NCBI RefSeq assembly: GCF_020921035.1
Contig: NC_063155.1
Span: forward strand, 7,115,001 to 7,179,000
Source: Rhodamnia argentea
Taxonomy: Eukaryota > Streptophyta > Magnoliopsida > Myrtales > Myrtaceae
Direction of reading: 5' to 3'
DNA: 64,000 nt
Shown here: positions 1 through 14,929 of the stretch, piece after piece
Layout: every line of letters begins with the position of its first letter
Numbering within the stretch: the first letter of the stretch is position 1
Notes under the pieces: generated by a model
What the model saw: the letters and a program-made list of their open reading frames with translations, nothing else
Database searches by the model: none
What the model was told of the DNA's origin: nothing
Translations under genes and position numbers: made by a program

Positions 1-1060
1 GAACGAGCCAATTGAGCTTCTAGACTTTCCAAAGCTGGCATTTAGCCTAATGCTCTTTGGAAAGGCTTGTCAAACACTTCAGTATTTTTTCGAGGGGCTT
101 TGGAAAAAGCTTAACCAAATGCAACCAAAGCTTTCAACATTTGCAATTTTCTGAAAACCATTTCCAAAATCAAATCAAACGCAACCATAAACCCGAGTCG
201 ATCCACTCCATTGTTGTCTGGCCAGAGACTCAAGTCAAAAGCGAGACGTCACTCGAGATAGTGGCATTTATGCACAGAGCATGACCGTAGGTACTCAGTA
301 AACTACATTGGTCGATATAAAGAACCGAAGTCCAGTCACTTCGATGCACAAGCTTATATCAAAATTCACCTAATTAATCATCCCCGGGCTGTGATGGAGA
401 TGCGTTGTGGCCTTCTCCTGTTCATCAACTCGAACCTCATTCTTCTAAAGTTGATGTTATGAATTCGCCTGACTCTTTAGGCCAGCATCTTCTGCCGGTC
501 GACGAATGCATGCTCCGGTTGTAGCAATGTTGAATGAACGGCAAATTTGTTATATAGCACGCCATGTAACAATTCATAAGTCATATATAGTTAAGACACA
601 TCATAATTAACCAATATGGGCAACTGGATACTCTCATCGATCATGCAATGCATATAGTACATACTCGATTGCAAAATAAAGCACAATTGGCACTCTTACT
701 TAAGCCGCGATATTATTTAATCTACGAACTCAATTATTGAAGTGCTGAGGAGATCTATCTATTTCGCGATCACATTAAATAAGACCATACACCAAAGCTC
801 GATTGGGAATTGCAAGTCACTAATCGAATGATACATGTCCAAATGCAACAATTAGCAAGTCACTAATCGAATGATACATGTCCAAATGCAAAAACTAGAG
901 AATCGAAATTAAATCAAATGCACCTAAAAACCAAACCCAGCAAGAAGTTTCCTGAGCAAATGAGATCCACAAACATCGGAAACCTACAAATGTACTAAGT
1001 ATCAAGTCTCCTATCTAAGAATAAAGTAACCATACACCCCAGTCTGCACCGTCTGATCCC
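1..1060. other. Intergenic, 3' flank of the tetraspanin gene
   Basis: No coding exon is recognisable. The first 200 bases are AT-rich with repeated 'tttggaaa' and 'aaatgcaacc' motifs, which recur near 4540-4960 and 28440-28620 and look like MITE remains. About 900-1060 probably holds the 3' UTR of the minus-strand tetraspanin gene. Confidence 0.5.
812..892. repeat. 43-bp direct tandem repeat, about 1.9 copies
   Basis: The unit beginning gcaagtcactaatcgaatga is present at 812 and again at 855 with almost no mismatch, so the duplication is recent. It lies just beyond the tetraspanin 3' end. Confidence 0.9.
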
Positions 1061-2063
1061 TCATGCGCAACATCCGCGGCCACCGTATTTGTAGCCGTCC
1101 GACCGGTTGCTCTTGGCAGCGCAACACCCGACGCTGTAGACGAAGATGATGATGACGATGACGCAGACGTTGAATATGAGCAACGCCCTCCATTGCCGCT
1201 TGATGCTGGCCAAGAACCCGGCCTTGCACGAGCTGCAATTGTAGCACAAGGTCTTCGGGTCGTTGCTCCACGCGCCGCAGTCACCGTCTGCCGCGCCCGA
1301 CCCCGGGCTAAGCGTCCAGTAGGTCGCGTTCTTGAACTCGAACCCGCAGTCGCTCGGAGGTTTGCAGCAACCCGACTGAAGCAATTAAAAAAAAAAAAAA
1401 AAAAGGAATTAAGAATATATCAGCTTTAGCATATCTTATGAGGATAAGATTTAGATCCGTAATATTACGGAACCACCTTAAATTTTTCGATGCACACCAA
1501 AGAAATAGAGATAAACATGAACAACGTGCGCGACAAAAACTCATCCACATCACCTGGATCGGGGACCAATTCATCTTGAAGAACTGCGCAGCCTCCCGGC
1601 CGGCGCCGTCAGCTGCAAGGCTCCGGCAGACATTTCCCTCGGCCAAGCAACTCCTGATCTCGCGCCACCGCTTCCCGCTCGCCACGTGGTTCCGCAGCCA
1701 GTGCGAGTAGTCGCCCAGCCTGTACTCCTTGTAGCCCCGCCCTGAAACCGCCTTGCCCGCGCCCTTGTTGGTCACCAGGAACAGGAACGCGGCGAGCGCG
1801 ACAAGGGCGATGATGAGCACTAGCATGAGCGCCAGGTAGAGCCTGAGCAGCCAGTTCACGCCGCAGCACGCGCCGACCACGGCCATGAGGGAGACTGCAA
1901 GCAAGGCCACGCCGGCGATGAGGAGCGGGTCCTGGAGGGACTTCTGGCACGAGGTGGGGCTCCCGTGGACGTGGAAGTACACAGAGAAGCCAATGCCGGC
2001 AAGCGAGACAAGGACGACGAAGACGTTCAGGAGCCCGACCACGAAGTTGCTCGCGCGAACCAT
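1061..2063 (-). CDS. Tetraspanin (TET8/TET9-type), two exons
   Basis: Membrane scaffold protein of the plant tetraspanin family, expected at the plasma membrane and in extracellular vesicles. Exon 1 is 1554-2063 and exon 2 is 1061-1375; the 178-bp intron has GT-AG ends and a long T-tract before the acceptor. The product is 274 residues, close to the family length of about 270. The ATG at 2063 gives MVRASNFVVGLLN, matching the family N-terminus; an in-frame ATG six codons upstream is less likely. Seen: four hydrophobic segments, a large extracellular loop after the third, the plant signature GCCKPPSDCGF across the splice junction, further loop cysteines (LCYNCSSCKAG), and a C-terminal membrane segment ending in GCCAAKSN, with cysteines typical of palmitoylation sites. 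Isolated from neighbours; an upstream G-box cluster may regulate it. An orthologue of TET17 by position is possible. Confidence 0.93.
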
Positions 2064-2295
2064 CTTTTCCGGCGAGATCAAGCACTTCTGTGTGTGGAAT
2101 TCTCTGAGTAAGTGAAGGGATCTAGGGTTTAATTTCTTCTTGGTGTCCTTGTAGAGTGATATTGATGAAGAGAGAGATTGGAATCAAAAGGATGATGAAG
2201 AAGAAGAGTTCGTGTAGGAGTGGCAAAACTTTTCTGGTTACTGTTTTTCGTGAACGCGTGCATGGAGGAGTCTTGATCGTGCGGAAACTTCCTGC

Positions 2296-2468
2296 CACGT
2301 GTTGCAAGGTGAATGGGTGGAGGTGGAGATGGTGGGGCCTGTGGAACACGTGGGGCGTGGATTTGGAGTTCTTGCATTCACGGGAAAGATGCTACACGAA
2401 CGTAACTTACGGGAGTATCGTGATCATAGCCGTTGATAACACGGACATCATCTCGTGTGGGCCACGTG
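2296..2468. promoter_or_regulatory. Cluster of three G-boxes upstream of the tetraspanin gene
   Basis: Three perfect CACGTG hexamers lie at 2296-2301, 2347-2352 and 2463-2468, that is 230-400 bases upstream of the tetraspanin start codon. All sit in CC/GG-flanked contexts (gccacgtgtt, aacacgtggg, gccacgtgat), which resemble ABRE/G-box sites bound by bZIP and bHLH factors. Function is inferred; no TATA box is obvious nearby. Confidence 0.55.
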
Positions 2469-2699
2469 ATAAACGGCCCAGGATGACGTTGGTTGCGCAG
2501 AATGGATTTGTGAAATCTATTCTCGAATGTACGCGATCAAGACGAGAAAATAAAGACGGGTGATGTTGCTCCGCAACACGCTGACCTGTTGGGGAGGTGG
2601 GGTCTACAAGGAGGACGTGGGGGGTACGGTTTGTTTGGAGGGAATCCTTGCATGGATATTTGACTCGTTGACTTATAGGAGGACAAGACAAGGAGTGTT

Positions 2700-5140
2700 T
2701 CTTTTGTTTTCCATGTATTAATGCTTAGGCATGGCGCAGTCGGATCTCAGTATTTATTTGATAAGAAAATTGCTAGTCTGACAATTTATTATTTATGATT
2801 ACATAATCTTTTAATTAATGAATACTTTATGCAAAATATTGTTAATAATATATAGATATACGGTTGAGATTGTGTCAGATTCGATAGTATTAGTAGGAAA
2901 ACATTTCCCATTAAAAATATACCCTGGCACAATGAACTATCATGTACATCAAATTTTGGGTGCAATAGATATTAAGATGGGTCAATTTCTACCATAGAGT
3001 CAGATACCCATCCTATAACCCTTGGAATCCGAGAACTTTATTGATTGATTTTGGAACAGACTGTTACGAATTGGTTTGGCTTTCGGTTCTACACGAAAGC
3101 CAGCTTACTTTATATCTTGGGTAAAAATCTAAATTATTATTATTGAATATGAAATTTATGCCATTTCGCCACAAAAATATTTGTCGATTAAGTAATTATG
3201 TTGTTGTTTGTTCATGTCGAAAAGCCAAAACTCGATTCTTGATGGGTGCAACAAATAAAGTTCCCTAAAAGAGACTTCAAAACTAGTGTAGATTTGGTTC
3301 GATCTGGGGTAGAACCAACTGTTCCGGCCTTAGATTCGGAAATCGAACCGAGCCTAAGGGGTTTGGTTCATGGGACCGGGAATTAAATCAATTTACCTTA
3401 ATAATCGTCTTTGAATTGGTTGATTTAGCTTGATGTGATCCGATTTTCGAATTGAACCGAACGTGGTGCTCATTCTTAGAACCTGCTAAATCGATTCAAG
3501 TGAACTCTTATATTTCATTTCGACCACCCCTGAAAAAAAAAAAAAAAAACTCTTAGATTTCATGAGCTTCCCCGAAAAATTAGTGATGTTTATTTGACTT
3601 TTAAACTCCACGAATGCTTATCTTATCGGAGAGGTTTGTTGTTGAGGTTATATTCTAAAAATTAATTAAACTCATCCCGCGATTATCCATTAGAATTCAA
3701 AATTCAACATGTCGTCATATAGCAAATGAAAAAAAATGTTTCAAGGGAATGAACTACACTATCGATAAGGAGAAGGTTCCACGTGCATCCGACAGCATGT
3801 TCGCCCATCCATAAGTCGTGTATGTCCTAATAAATTCTAGGATTAAGCACGCATTAGATGCCCTACATCTGGCGTAATAAACTTTTGAAATATATTTAAT
3901 GTTTAGTAAATTATGATTTAAAAGTGCAAAATGATATTAAAAGTGCCAAAATTTGTGTACAAATACCATTTTAGTGTCAAAACTTGTTGCCGGCGCACTT
4001 AAATGCTAAATAGGAAAAAAATCGATCACTTACGTGCCAACAGCGAGAAATTCAAGCCAAAAAATATACATGGCATTTGTAATTAGATTTTTTTTTAGTG
4101 ACATGACATTTTAATTTCTATTTTTTTTTAAGTGACAATCCGGTTATATTTGTTTTTCTTACTTGCTTCCTTTGGTCAATCGTCGAATTGGCAATAGGCC
4201 GGAGGGAGGGTGGAGAGTCGGCCAAGCGAGGAGGGCCTCGCCTCACTATAGCAAGGTCGACCTCGTTGGCCCTTCCAGCGGCCGATCGATGGCCACGGGG
4301 AAAAAGGGAGGAAAAAAAGAAAAAGATAAGAAAATAAATAAATAAAAAAGTTGAGGAAATGCGTTAAACGTCATCATTTTGTGCCTAAAATACTGACGGG
4401 ATCTTCGGCGAGCCACGTTGGCTTTAGATATTAATAAAAAAGAAAGGCCATATCGAGTTTTGGCCAAACGGATCAAAGTTGACACTTAAGAGATTGTTTT
4501 TTCTTTAAAAGATTTGGAATTTAAGTGATAAAAAAATTATACTAAAGTGAGCGTTGCACAAAATTTTTAGCACTTATGGTGTCTTTTTTCCAATTTAAAA
4601 GTGCTTTGGGAATCAACTTTGATTTAAATGGTGTTTGGAAAAACTTTGTAAAGAACTTTTGTTGTTTTTTATGAATAAACCTCAAAATCGGCAGAGAGCT
4701 CGGCGGTCGGCGGCTTGAGCCCTTCGTCGGCAATGTCACATGAGGTGAGGGTATTTTTGTAATTATGAAAATTTAGCGCGGACAAAGGTGGAGGGAAAAA
4801 TGTATTATCATTCCAAAAATGCTTAAAATCTAAAGTACATCTGGACATCTGCCTTGGTTAAAGGACTTTAGAGACCTTTGGAAATCGAATTGCATCTTTT
4901 CGGAGCTCTCTAAAAAATTTGCCAAACACCATTTGCCTTTAGCCAAATGTCTTGGGTCCCAAATGCATTCTGAGAATACCTTATACACGGAAACTAAATT
5001 TATCCTCGTGTGAGGTAGCTTTGAATCGGGCGAGTAAGGTCGGTTCCGGCTCGTTTGCTGGGTTAAATGACCCAGTTGTTCTTTCATATTTATTTCTTCA
5101 AGAAGAACATTTTATAATCATGTTGTAACATTTCAATAAC
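2700..5140. other. Intergenic, repeat-derived, no gene seen
   Basis: AT-rich DNA without recognisable exons. It includes a stretch at 3250-3530 with many 'gaaccgaacc'-like motifs (probable MITE remnant), a tiny poly(A) insertion at 3519, a GC-rich patch at about 4160-4300 between T- and A-rich tracts, and 'tttggaaa' repeats at 4540-4960 like those at the start of the window. Confidence 0.5.
3519..3547 (+). mobile_element. 29-bp poly(A) micro-insertion with target duplication
   Basis: The insert ttcgaccacccctg plus about 15 A lies between aactcttatatttcat (3503-3518) and aactcttagatttcat (3548-3563), a 16-bp direct duplication with one mismatch. It looks like the extreme 3' tail of a SINE-like retroposon. 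Confidence 0.65.
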
Positions 5141-5144
5141 TAAA

Positions 5145-5570
5145 GGGGTAATGACACAAATGGTTTATAAACTTTGATTCAATGTATAATGTGGTTCATG
5201 AACTTTTAATTTGATCAATATGGTCCCTAAATTTTAGCCTCTTGTGCAATGTGGTTCATGAATTTTTAATCTGACTAATATGATTCTTAAACTCTTGGAA
5301 TATGTTCAACTTAGTCCTTGAATTGTATGAATATGTTCAATGTAGTCCTTCCATCAATTCAAGTTCAAGGACGAATTTGAACATTTGCTTATAGTTTATG
5401 AATTAAGTTGAATATATTTTAAAAGTTCGAGAATTGCATTAAATAAATTGAAAATTCGGGGACCACAATGTACATCATGTTAAAGTTTATAGATCTTATT
5501 GGTCGAATTAAAAGTTCAGAGATCTAAGCATATTATACCTAAGTTCAGGGGACCATTTGTGTAATCTTCC
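5145..5570. mobile_element. Foldback (MULE-like MITE) of family B, copy 1
   Basis: The arms start ggggtaatgacacaaatgg and end with its inverse, ccatttgtgtaatcttcc. Both arms consist of reiterated phrases such as 'ggttcatgaacttttaa' and 'caatgtagtcc', with a mid-point near 5360. The flanks share ACTAAA (about 7 of 9 bases if a 9-bp duplication is assumed). It is about 425 bp and closely related to 48047-48474. Confidence 0.65.
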
Positions 5571-5933
5571 TCGACTAAAATGACACCAATCAAATTACCG
5601 GACCAAATCACCTTGACTGTACCAACTATCTAAGTTTTTCCTTCTTGCCCTTTTTCTCCAACTCTAGTTTCATGTTTCTAACATTTTCGGACCCACATCC
5701 TTGAAAAAACACAGTATGCCGGCCCCACAAAAGAACCAGACAACAAAAAGCCAGCAGCCTCCGCACGATGACACCTAACTCAACTCGACTCGAAAGAAAA
5801 ACGCCTGCTGCTCTCCAAACTTTGGAGTCTCTCTCAACGTCTGTCCCAACCACCCCGGAAGAAGCCAGCTTTCTTGCACGAAACTTTGCTTTCATCGCCC
5901 CCTTCAGCGGACTTTCCCACTCTTTCCCTCCTC

Positions 5934-6006
5934 TATAAACACACGCCCACTCTCTCTCTTTTGACCCATCACCAGCTTCACTCCCTCTCTCTCTCTCTCT
6001 CTCTCT
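5934..6006 (+). promoter_or_regulatory. ENO1: ENO1 core promoter: TATA box and CT-repeat leader
   Basis: TATAAAC at 5934-5940 lies 78 bases before the ENO1 start codon, with an uninterrupted CT dinucleotide run at about 5985-6006 in the leader. CT/GA-rich leaders also precede NHP2 and AIH. The TATA assignment rests on position and sequence only. Confidence 0.6.
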
Positions 6007-6017
6007 AGAACCCAGCA

Positions 6018-9480
<3,463 letters not shown>

Positions 9481-10357
9481 AGACAAGCTTGTATTCTACC
9501 TTTCATACTCGTAATAACGCGGCACGGTGCCAAAATTTGCAGTCATCAGAAATTGACGAGGTCCGGGCAAGAGTTACGTTGCAGCTACATTTCGAGAAGT
9601 TTTGGCAGATTATCAGCATGCTTGTGATCAAGAGCTCATACTCAGTGGAGGCAACTGACGTTGAGCTTCTGTTTGAATAATTTTGTCCTTGGACAAACCT
9701 CGTGGTTTTGTATTTGGTTTTTATATGAAATTGAAGTGGCCATCAGCTGGTTCCAAACATGAAATATACTAACTGTAGCAATAGTTGAATGCCCGTTTCT
9801 TGAGCTAAAGGCGTTATTCTAGTTGCAGCATGAACCTTTCAAATTAACATATGAACACACTGAAATACCTCGTATGCACTAAGCTGTCAGAAATATCAGT
9901 TAAGAGAGCTTTCTGAGGAACACAACCTGTGGCACTGTACAAGAGAAAACTGACTAAACAAATCAGACTACGTTCACACCTTCCTTCAAAGGATCAATTG
10001 GAGCATGGAGATGCAATCGCTCCAGATCAAAGGCAACCTCAAATTTTTGTAAGTGTTGGGCGAATTTGGCAAAGACAAATCTAACTTTGAGGATGCAAAA
10101 GTTGGTCGTCCAGTCAGATTATCAACATGCTCATGAGCTGTATAATAATCTCATACAGTTCGAGGTAAACGACAATGCGCATACTCGCCATGGCTCACGA
10201 TTTATAGATGGGCATGAGCCGGTGATTAGCAACTTGGACCACCATTCTGCTCTGAACACTCCCTCCCCTTCCACACCCACTAGATGATAGGATGAAACCT
10301 TTTCCGCTTCCAAAACCCGCTTAGTAGCGCCTCCTTCACAAATATCTTTAAAGAAAG
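9481..10357. other. Convergent 3' flanks of ENO1 and PCO
   Basis: The interval holds the 3' UTRs of two convergent genes. No further exon or repeat is evident. Confidence 0.6.
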
Positions 10358-13327
10358 CTAAACCTGAATGGGAGGGCCGTTATATTTGCCGGGCCGCATG
10401 TATAGATCATCAGGTGTACTGGTCTCAGCAAGCCACGCGTAGTTTTCCTCATCACTCTTCTCATCTTCGTTTGCTGCAGAGTAGTGGAAACAACCAAGGA
10501 GACCATAAATATCTAATATTGTTTCTGCTGCAGTATATCAAGAGTTTCACTCCATTTGTTGCAACATGCACACAGACTAGGTACTTACAGAAGGTTGAAT
10601 AGGGATAGTCGCAGTAGTAAGTGCATCTTCGGCCAGCATCTTCCCTGTAAGGAGGAGAGAGAATGTCCAGTACTGCACAAGGAGTGATTGCAGTAAAACA
10701 ATGCAGATTGCCGCCAGTATTAGGGTACAAAACTGACGTGGTGCATGGCGCTGTTAGGACATTATCGACAGCTAGCTTACCCAATCTCACTGCCAAAGAA
10801 AGAGTCAAGTAGTAAGTATTTCAGCCATCTACTCTAAGAACCGACTGCAAGAAGCAAATTACATATGTGGCGTAAATTGCCCAGTCAATAGAATTTCCCA
10901 GTAATACACTGTCAGCATTAGCTATCCTCTACTGAACTCCATAATTATTGGGCTCCACAACTACCAAAATTATTAGCTTTACATACCATGTTATGGTTCT
11001 ACTAGGTAGATTCCTTTCTTCTTTTGGCCAGTGGTGGGTGATTCACTAGTAAAATCTCTATTGCTGCCCTATCAGAATGAGTTCTAGTAATTTGTCATTT
11101 AAAGATATGCACGGTAAAGTGGCTATTTTTCCTAATAGAAATGACAAGGAGGTGCAAGCATCTTGAGAAGGAGTCTCATACATGGAGATCCTTGTGATCA
11201 CTTAAATGTTACAGCTTTAATGAGTTCATTAAGTTCTCTTCCTTACAAAGTAAAAACGAAATCTCAATGATCATTATTTCCAATTTCAAACTGGTACAAT
11301 CGTTGAGGCCATTCACGTTATGATCAACTCAGACAAATCCTAAATCAAGCTGAATAGCATCTCTCAAAGAACTGTGTAATAATCTAAGACAGAACTTCCT
11401 CCCAAAATTTCCCAGCTGTTGCTGATGCACCCTCCTTCCTACCCCACCCACCCCTCTTCCTCCAAAGAAAATCCACCCATCAGCTACTTGAAAGGCAACA
11501 ACATGGAGAAAAAAAAACATGTTAAAGTGACTAAAGCAAGAAACAACCTGGTCCGCTTTTATTAAGGATACGGGCAGGCTCAACCCAGTCATATGCTTTA
11601 ACATGCAAAGACCCGTATAGAACTTTGCTGAAAACAGTCATGCCCGGATGGTCATGAAGAGGTATGACTGCAGAAGTAGGAAAACAGAATATACACATCT
11701 GCAAAGAATATAATAAATGTTTAAGAATGTAATCATGAGAAAAAACATATCTATCATAATTTTAGGTCAGAATCGATGAAGAGATTTCATTTTCCCAAAG
11801 GCCATATATTTTGAAAGAAAAGATCTAAGCCCATTCAGATTAAAAGAAAAGAAAACATCTTAACTTCATAATAAGTCATACTTAAAAGTGTAAAAATCGT
11901 ATGAAGAGCATCATCTTCCCATGAAATTTTTTAAGAGAAACCAAACAAAACTTACCGTAAAACTCTCACATTCATGTATATCCACATATGTTATTGGTTG
12001 AGCCCAGCGAGGGACTCTGTCTAATCGATTAAGTCCAAAGAAACCATGCCCACGATCATCCTCCAAAGCATCTTCGGGAAGTCCAACATCAGCAGGGCCA
12101 ATTGTGTCTGCAAAATAGCATCTACTTAAAGTTATCAGGTGTTAAATAAATTCAATTCTTATCTGTAAAATCAGTTCAAGTAGAATTCCGAAACTTCAAG
12201 TTATTAAAAATTCTAGAACTAAGAATTCTACTTTTTCATAACCATGCTTATGAAGAAAGTACATGCACCGTGTTGCCCCACACTAACAAACTTCAATTGT
12301 GCACGGTACCTAAGAGTGCTAAAAAAAATGGAGAGTGAAAACAGTTTTTAACTGCACCATCTGTCAAAACATCAAGTACGTTGCTGAATCTGTCACTAGT
12401 AAATTAGTAATGCATTTCCTGTTGATTACACTACAACGGGATTGTCAAACATGGAAGAATAAATTTTGTATGCATATTTAAGAAGCAGAGATGACGCCTG
12501 ATATAGGCCAGAAACTCGCACATTCTTTTTTCAATGGCACACTTTCATAGGTATCTTCCTTTAAGCTCCTCAGTATTATGGCATATGAACTGATTACCGG
12601 CCCTTGACTAGTGCAAAATCAAAACTTGATATGCTCCACCTGACAGACAGAGAAACATCAAGAACCTTTCGAAACTTGATAGTGGTGATTTTCCTTGTTT
12701 GCACAAAATGGCGGCTAATTCCCAACACCAGTAAAGCTCAACAAACAATCATCCTGATTCGCATCAACAACGCAGCCCTCCTTTGCTAACCAAGCACAAT
12801 TCGGTTCTGTAACTAAAGGAAGTAAAAATGTGTGTGGCCGAAATACAACATTACTATTTGCCCTTTCTTCCCATTAACCAATATCGTGACACTTTCAAAC
12901 TACCTATCGAGCAGTTTATCCGAATCCGTGTAGCAAACCAGTAGCACCATTCTAATCAGAATCACTCCTCAATCCACTGCACTCTACCTCAAGATTACAA
13001 TCACAACCCCTCTTCTTCCAAACCACCGCATCAAGTAAAGAATTCAGAGTCGATTCACGAAACAAAACAAGAAGCCTAAATCGAGATTAACTGAATCGAG
13101 AACACCCACATCAAGAATTGCGGACTAGATGTACCGGAGGATCAAGAATTGAGGTTTTAGTGTTGGAAGGGAGAAACAGAGGGGCGAATCCAGAAAGTAC
13201 CCAAGAGGGAACAGAGCTTCTGGGCGGAGTGAGAAGAGAGAGGCGGTGTCCCGGAGGGGGTGAACGTCTTTCGGCAGAGGTCGTAGAGAGCCTGGACTTT
13301 GTGGCTCCCAGGGCTCTTCCGGGCCAT
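10358..13327 (-). CDS. PCO3: Plant cysteine oxidase (PCO3-type), 5 exons
   Basis: Non-haem iron thiol dioxygenase that oxidises N-terminal cysteine with O2, marking substrates such as ERF-VII factors for the N-degron pathway; an oxygen sensor in cytosol and nucleus. Exons on the minus strand: 13201-13327, 11956-12107, 11548-11698, 10589-10789, 10358-10473, GT-AG throughout, summing to 747 bases and 248 residues, the usual family length. The start MARKSPGSHKVQALYDLC was chosen because homology begins there, although the frame is open further upstream. Seen: the cupin motif VIPLHDHPGMTVFSK with the two N-terminal iron histidines, GGNLHCFTA with the third, LYGSLHVKAYDWVEP, CTYYCDYPYSTF and the C-terminal PGKYNGPPIQV. 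The insert DDRGHGFF and the short N-terminus point to PCO3 rather than hypoxia-induced PCO1/2. The paralogue name is inferred from memory of Arabidopsis sequences. Confidence 0.93.
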
Positions 13328-13329
13328 GG

Positions 13330-13800
13330 TCGCTTGCTTGGTGGACAAGAAGAGCGCTCCATTTTGTAGGAACCACCCGACACCATTATCCCTCATTAGT
13401 TTTCGCAATTTCGGAAGCATTTTTCCGTCTGTTTTGCTTACCGATTCTGTCGGCAAAGTAAAGAAAAAGGCCCAAGAAAGCGATTTTTATTGCGTTCCGC
13501 GATTCCTCGTACGGATTTTGATGGTCAGCAAGAGATTTCTTCTTCTTCCTTCTTTTGAAAACTTTAAAGATTGCATTATATTGACCCCACCTGTCAAACA
13601 TCTGTAACTATTTGGGAAATCTATGAATAACCGTCTTCCCGTTTACATTTCCTTCTCAAGCTACCTAAGGTTTTAACCCTATTTATTTGAGGGAAAGTAT
13701 TTTTCAAAAATTCGATTTTCGAACTTTCGCTCGTTTGGTTCACCGAAAATGACAAGTCAATCAAAAACACTCTTCGGTCAACGAAAATAATCATGTATAA
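13330..13800. other. PCO upstream region
   Basis: Holds the PCO promoter and 5' UTR on the minus strand; no clear TATA box was found. From about 13680 it grades into AT-rich repeat DNA with 'tttcgaacttt' and 'ccgaaaatgac' motifs typical of the MITE families in this window. Confidence 0.4.
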
Positions 13801-13807
13801 AATTAAG

Positions 13808-14290
13808 TGAAAATTTCAAATAATGACTCGAAGTGCATTCATTTTCTCAAATAAGAGCCTGAAATAAATTTTGTTTCAAATAAAAACTTGAAGTGCTCAA
13901 ATTATTTCAAAAAAAGGCTTGACCGAAGGGCACTTTGATCGTTTACTTTTTTGAATTTTTTTTCTTTTTTATTTTTGCCTTTTCTATTCTTTTTTTCCTT
14001 TTTCTCCCCTCCCTTGGTGATTGCCGTTCTTAGGCTGCCCTCATCGTCGCCCAACGCCGGGGAGGGTAACCTTGCCCTAGCTCGATGCCGGCCTGTGCAA
14101 GGGTAGTCCAACGTCGACTCGGGCCCTCTCCCGAGGCTGGCGATGGCTTGGGGGAGGGAGAAGAACGGAGGGAAGAAAAATAAAAGAAAAGAAAAGGCAA
14201 AAAGAAAAATAAAATAAAAAGTGGATAAAAAATATCCTTCGACTGGGTCCTAATGAGGGCACTTTGTGCTCTTTTTTGAAATTTTTCCTA
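13808..14290. mobile_element. Foldback element with GC-rich core (MULE-like)
   Basis: The left arm (gactcgaagtgca, then 'ttgaagtgctcaaattattt', then 'ccgaagggcactttgatcg') is repeated inverted and shortened at 14235-14290. The arms enclose a T/C-rich tract, a GC-rich core (about 14015-14155) and an A/G-rich tract. The arm sequence is the same as in the large element at 47944-49955. No coding part is recognised in the core. Confidence 0.6.
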
Positions 14291-14399
14291 AAATCAAAAA
14301 AGTGAAACTTTTCAATCTAAAGAGGTAAAAACACTTTTCAAAATTACTTCTTGAATTTTTTGATATTTTAATTATATATCCTTTTCTTTTTTTTCTTTT

Positions 14400-14760
14400 T
14401 CTTTGTCCCTCGGCCAGATCTTTCATTTTCCGTTGGATTTCAACCCAACATTCCAAAGTCACCAACCACAAAACCCACCATCCACACCTTTAGCACCCTT
14501 GACAAGAGCCAACCCCGTCGTCTCGAGCCAGGCACCACGTCATCATGGCGACCCCTCCTCCTTGGGTTGCACTCTGGTCCGTCCCTCGCTCGCCCTATCG
14601 ATGGCGGCATTGAGCTCGATCGCATATCTGCTCAAGCTCCATGCAGCCGTTCATGAATTCGAGCATGAGAGAGAGAGAGAGAGGGGGTTAAAGTTTGGGT
14701 GTTGTTAAGGGGTAGTTTGGTCTTTACGATTGCATGTCTTTTTTTTCTGAAGATTCAAAT
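14400..14760. other. GC-rich island between AT-rich tracts, origin unknown
   Basis: A T-rich tract leads into about 200 bases of GC-rich sequence ending in a GA dinucleotide run near 14668-14683. It contains a short open frame (MAALSSIAYLLKLHAAVHEF) but no recognisable domain or splice pattern. It is probably another element core of the kind seen at 14015 and 23490. Confidence 0.35.
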
Positions 14761-14929
14761 TGATAATTCCTTTGACCGATTTTTTTTTTTAAATTTCCAA
14801 AAAGTGAGTGAGATATATGATATAGATAGCAAAGTTGGGAATGGTTTTTGAAATTTTCCTCTTTTCCCTCTTAAAATTACAAAATCTTTCCCAATTTGTC
14901 CTAATGGAAGAAAATGGGAGGAAATGAGA

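Noticed and set aside
5985-6006. CT/GA dinucleotide runs as special regulatory systems
   Set aside because: Common microsatellites in plant leaders; also before NHP2 and AIH.
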